This document shows, in pieces, positions 4,915-7,403 of a DNA stretch of 7,403 nt. The notes under the pieces are model-generated. The model saw only the letters and a program-made list of their open reading frames with translations. It did no database searches and had not been told where the DNA came from. Position 1 is the first letter of the stretch. Each line of letters opens with the position of its first letter. Made by a program: the position numbers and the translations under genes. The stretch comes from an uncultured Lachnospiraceae bacterium (lineage in GTDB: Bacteria > Bacillota > Clostridia > Lachnospirales > Lachnospiraceae): positions 1 to 7,403 of the forward strand of contig CAMTBF010000169.1 in assembly GCA_947068385.1 (NCBI GenBank). Direction: 5' to 3'.

Positions 4915-7403
4915 ATGGCAGGGATTGTTGAAAAATTCATAAAGCTAAAGACATCCATCGGCGGGAACCGGGAGAAGACAGGGTATGAGGATACCTTCGG
5001 CATGCCCAAGGAAGAGCAGGCGTATGTCACGCGCCCCAACAAGGCCAACAACAGGATCATCAGCGAGCTGGAGTTCGCCCTGCATCTTTCGGAGGGGGAA
5101 GAAGGCCGCTTTGACCCTGTCCTGGAGCAGGCGCTGGATTTCCTGCTGGAGAGGATGGGCGCCCAGGGCGTCCTGACCAATCAGGACTGCGAAGCGGCGG
5201 AGGGGATCCTGATGCCCATGGCGGAGGAGGCCAAAAGCTACAAGTTCATCCTAGCGGCCCATGCCCACATCGACATGAACTGGATGTGGAGCTTCAACGA
5301 GACCGTGGCGGTGACCCTGGCCACCTTCCGCTCCATCCTGAACATCATGGATCAGTACCCGGAGTTCAAGTACTCCCAGTCCCAGGGCGCGGTGTACAAA
5401 ATCGTGGAGGAGTACGATCCGGAGCTCATGGAGGAGATCAAGGCCAGGATCGCGCAGGGGCGCTGGGAAGTCACCGCCTCCGCCTGGGTAGAGACGGACA
5501 AGAACATGCCCACCGGAGAGTCCCTGCTGCGCCACATCCAGTACACGAAGGAGTACATGGAAAAGGTGTGGGGCGCAAGGGATCTGGAGGTGGACTTCTC
5601 CCCGGATACCTTCGGCCACAGCGCCAACGTGCCGGAGATCGACCGCTTCGGCGAGGTGAAATATTACTACCACTGCCGGGGGAACGGCGGGAAGGAGATT
5701 CTCTACCGCTACAAGGCCCCCTCCGGCAGGGAAGTCCTGACCTACAGGGAGCCCAACTGGTACAACGGCGCGGTGACCCCACACATGGCGGCAGGGCTTC
5801 CGGAGATCAGCAGGCGGTGTATGGGGCTGCGCACGGGCCTGGGGGTCTACGGCGTGGGAGACCATGGCGGCGGCCCCACCAGAAGGGACGTGGAGCGTGC
5901 CCTGGAGATGATGGAGTGGCCCATCTACCCGAAGGTCGTGTTCGGCACCTTCCGGGAATTCTTCCGGGAGGCGGAGAGCGTGTGGGAGAAGCTGCCCGTG
6001 GTGGACAGGGAGCTGAACTATTTCGCCCCCGGCTGCTATACCACCCAGAGCAGGATCAAGAGGGGGAACCGCCGCCTGGAGGCGGCCCTGCTGGACGCGG
6101 AGGCCATGTCCGCCCTGGCGGGAAAGCTCACAGGCTTTAGATTCGCGAAAGAGAAGATGGAGGACGCCTGGCGGGACGTGCTGTTCACCCATTTCCACGA
6201 CATCCTCACCGGCTCCTGCGTGCAGGATTCCAGGGAGCATGCCATGGGCCTGTTCCAGACCTCCATGGCCACGGCCAACACCCAGATTCAGAATGCCTGC
6301 GCTGCAATCGCCCGCAGGATAGACACCTCCTCCATCAGGGTGGACGTGGATCCCTATTACAGCCAGTCCGAGGGCGCCGGGGCGGGCTACGGGATTGAGA
6401 ACTTCGTGGGCGTGCCCAGCACCGAGCGGGGCAGCGGGCGCACCAGAATCTACCATGTCTTCAACACCCTGGCCTGGGAGCGCAGCCAGGTGGCGGAGCT
6501 CACCGTCTGGGACTGGACCGGGGACATGCGCCGGATCCATGTGACGGACAGCCGGGGGAAGGAGCTGGGCTTCCAGCTGGTGGATAAGCAGATGCAGCAG
6601 TACTGGGATCATAAATACATCCGCGTCCTGGTGGACGTGACGGTCCCGGCCCTGGGGTACACCACGGTGGTGCTCTCCGAGAAGGAGCCGGAGGCCTATC
6701 CTGTCTATCTCCAGGAGCGGGAGCATGTGGCCAGGATGTATGACGATTATACATTGGAAAACGAACGGATAGCCGTGACCATTTCGGCGGTCTCCGGCCG
6801 CGTGGTCTCCCTGCGCCACAAGGACACCGGCCTGGAGCTGGTAGGACAGGGGGAGGGCGCAGGCTTTACCTACATCGAGACGGAGACAGCCACCTCCAGC
6901 GCCTGGAACATCGGCAGATATATCCGCCAGACCCCCGTGGACCGCTGCATGCGCATAGAGCGGGTGGACGACGGGGCGCAGGGCCCTCTGCGCGGAAGCG
7001 TGAAGGTGACCTGGAAGGCGGCGGATTCCAGGATAGAGGCGGTCTACAGCCTGGATAAGCACCAGACGGCGGTGCGGATGGACGTGAGGGTGGACTGGAA
7101 CCAGGCCGGAAGCGACGTCATCCCCGTGCTGGACTACCGCATCCCCCTGGCCTATGAGCCGGTGGACTACCAGTACGACATCCCCGCGGGCGTCATCCGC
7201 AGGAGCGCCCTGAACAACGACGTGCCGGGCCTGCAGTACGGCCTGGCCAGGCGGGAGGCAGACCCCTGCGCGATCCTGGTCAGCGACAGCAAATACGGCT
7301 ACAGGGCGGCAAAGCGGCAGCTGGGACTGACCCTGATCAACAGCTCCACCAGCCCGGATCCCTATCCGGAGCGGGGCATCCACAGCATCACCCTGTGGCT
7401 GGG
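4915..7403 (+). CDS. GH38 alpha-mannosidase, 3' end beyond the window
   Basis: 829 codons are visible with no stop, so the gene continues past the right edge; GH38 enzymes usually have 850-1050 residues. These retaining exo-enzymes hydrolyse alpha-mannosides using Zn2+. The catalytic domain begins after a leading region of about 110 residues: HAHIDMNWMW (116-125) carries the metal ligands His116/His118 and Asp120, WVETDKNMPTGES (191-203) is the conserved substrate loop, SPDTFGHS (229-236) holds the nucleophile Asp231, and GVGDHGGGPT (313-322) is the glycine-rich loop. HFHDILTGS (426-434) in the helical middle domain supplies the last metal-site His-Asp. Residues from about 510 on are the beta-rich C-terminal part. 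There is no signal peptide, so it acts in the cytoplasm on imported oligosaccharides. ATG 4915 has AAAGGAGG (4902-4909) 5 bases upstream. The linkage preferred (alpha-1,2, 1,3 or 1,6) or a mannosylglycerate-type role cannot be told. The AraC gene upstream is a likely regulator. Confidence 0.93.
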   Translation, partial: MAGIVEKFIKLKTSIGGNREKTGYEDTFGMPKEEQAYVTRPNKANNRIISELEFALHLSEGEEGRFDPVLEQALDFLLERMGAQGVLTNQDCEAAEGILMPMAEEAKSYKFILAAHAHIDMNWMWSFNETVAVTLATFRSILNIMDQYPEFKYSQSQGAVYKIVEEYDPELMEEIKARIAQGRWEVTASAWVETDKNMPTGESLLRHIQYTKEYMEKVWGARDLEVDFSPDTFGHSANVPEIDRFGEVKYYYHCRGNGGKEILYRYKAPSGREVLTYREPNWYNGAVTPHMAAGLPEISRRCMGLRTGLGVYGVGDHGGGPTRRDVERALEMMEWPIYPKVVFGTFREFFREAESVWEKLPVVDRELNYFAPGCYTTQSRIKRGNRRLEAALLDAEAMSALAGKLTGFRFAKEKMEDAWRDVLFTHFHDILTGSCVQDSREHAMGLFQTSMATANTQIQNACAAIARRIDTSSIRVDVDPYYSQSEGAGAGYGIENFVGVPSTERGSGRTRIYHVFNTLAWERSQVAELTVWDWTGDMRRIHVTDSRGKELGFQLVDKQMQQYWDHKYIRVLVDVTVPALGYTTVVLSEKEPEAYPVYLQEREHVARMYDDYTLENERIAVTISAVSGRVVSLRHKDTGLELVGQGEGAGFTYIETETATSSAWNIGRYIRQTPVDRCMRIERVDDGAQGPLRGSVKVTWKAADSRIEAVYSLDKHQTAVRMDVRVDWNQAGSDVIPVLDYRIPLAYEPVDYQYDIPAGVIRRSALNNDVPGLQYGLARREADPCAILVSDSKYGYRAAKRQLGLTLINSSTSPDPYPERGIHSITLWL

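Noticed and set aside
5251..7383. 710-codon open frame on the minus strand
   Set aside because: It is antisense to the GH38 gene, whose active-site motifs are intact. Its composition (Gly, His, Pro, Val) is typical of a shadow frame in GC-rich DNA.

Overview
The window looks like chromosomal DNA from a Gram-positive anaerobe, most probably a gut Clostridia/Lachnospiraceae-type organism. This is inferred from very strong AGGAGG-type ribosome sites before every gene, AT-rich promoters with TATAAT-like boxes between GC-rich genes, frequent AGG arginine codons, and a ferredoxin-fused aldo/keto reductase of a kind typical of anaerobes. No phage, transposon, CRISPR, tRNA or rRNA was seen.

Layout. 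Positions 1-195 are intergenic and hold a candidate leftward promoter plus a perfect inverted repeat. A MerR-family regulator (196-603, minus) is divergent from an aldo/keto reductase with a C-terminal 2x[4Fe-4S] domain (748-1869, plus). The reductase promoter has the 19-bp spacer and central dyad typical of MerR-controlled promoters. Positions 1870-2215 hold a tandem array of 68-bp noncoding units and a strong hairpin between two convergent genes. A GH4 alpha-galactosidase (melA-like, 2216-3538, minus) is divergent from an AraC-family regulator (3879-4694, plus). Their shared intergenic region carries promoters in both directions, a 21-bp-spaced direct repeat suited to an AraC activator, and three copies of a 25-bp repeat in the araC leader. 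A GH38 alpha-mannosidase (4915 to the right edge, plus, truncated by the window) follows, with its own promoter whose -10 box lies inside a perfect inverted repeat.

How it works together. There are two modules. The left is a probable stress or aldehyde-responsive switch: a MerR protein with the conserved NmlR/AdhR-type cysteine beside an Fe-S oxidoreductase. The right is a glycoside-utilisation locus: an AraC sensor placed between two cytoplasmic glycosidases, one for alpha-galactosides and one for alpha-mannosides. No transporter is in view. Nothing here is a clearly new system. The items most worth checking are the noncoding elements: the 68-bp array, the araC leader repeats, and the operator-like inverted repeat on the mannosidase promoter.
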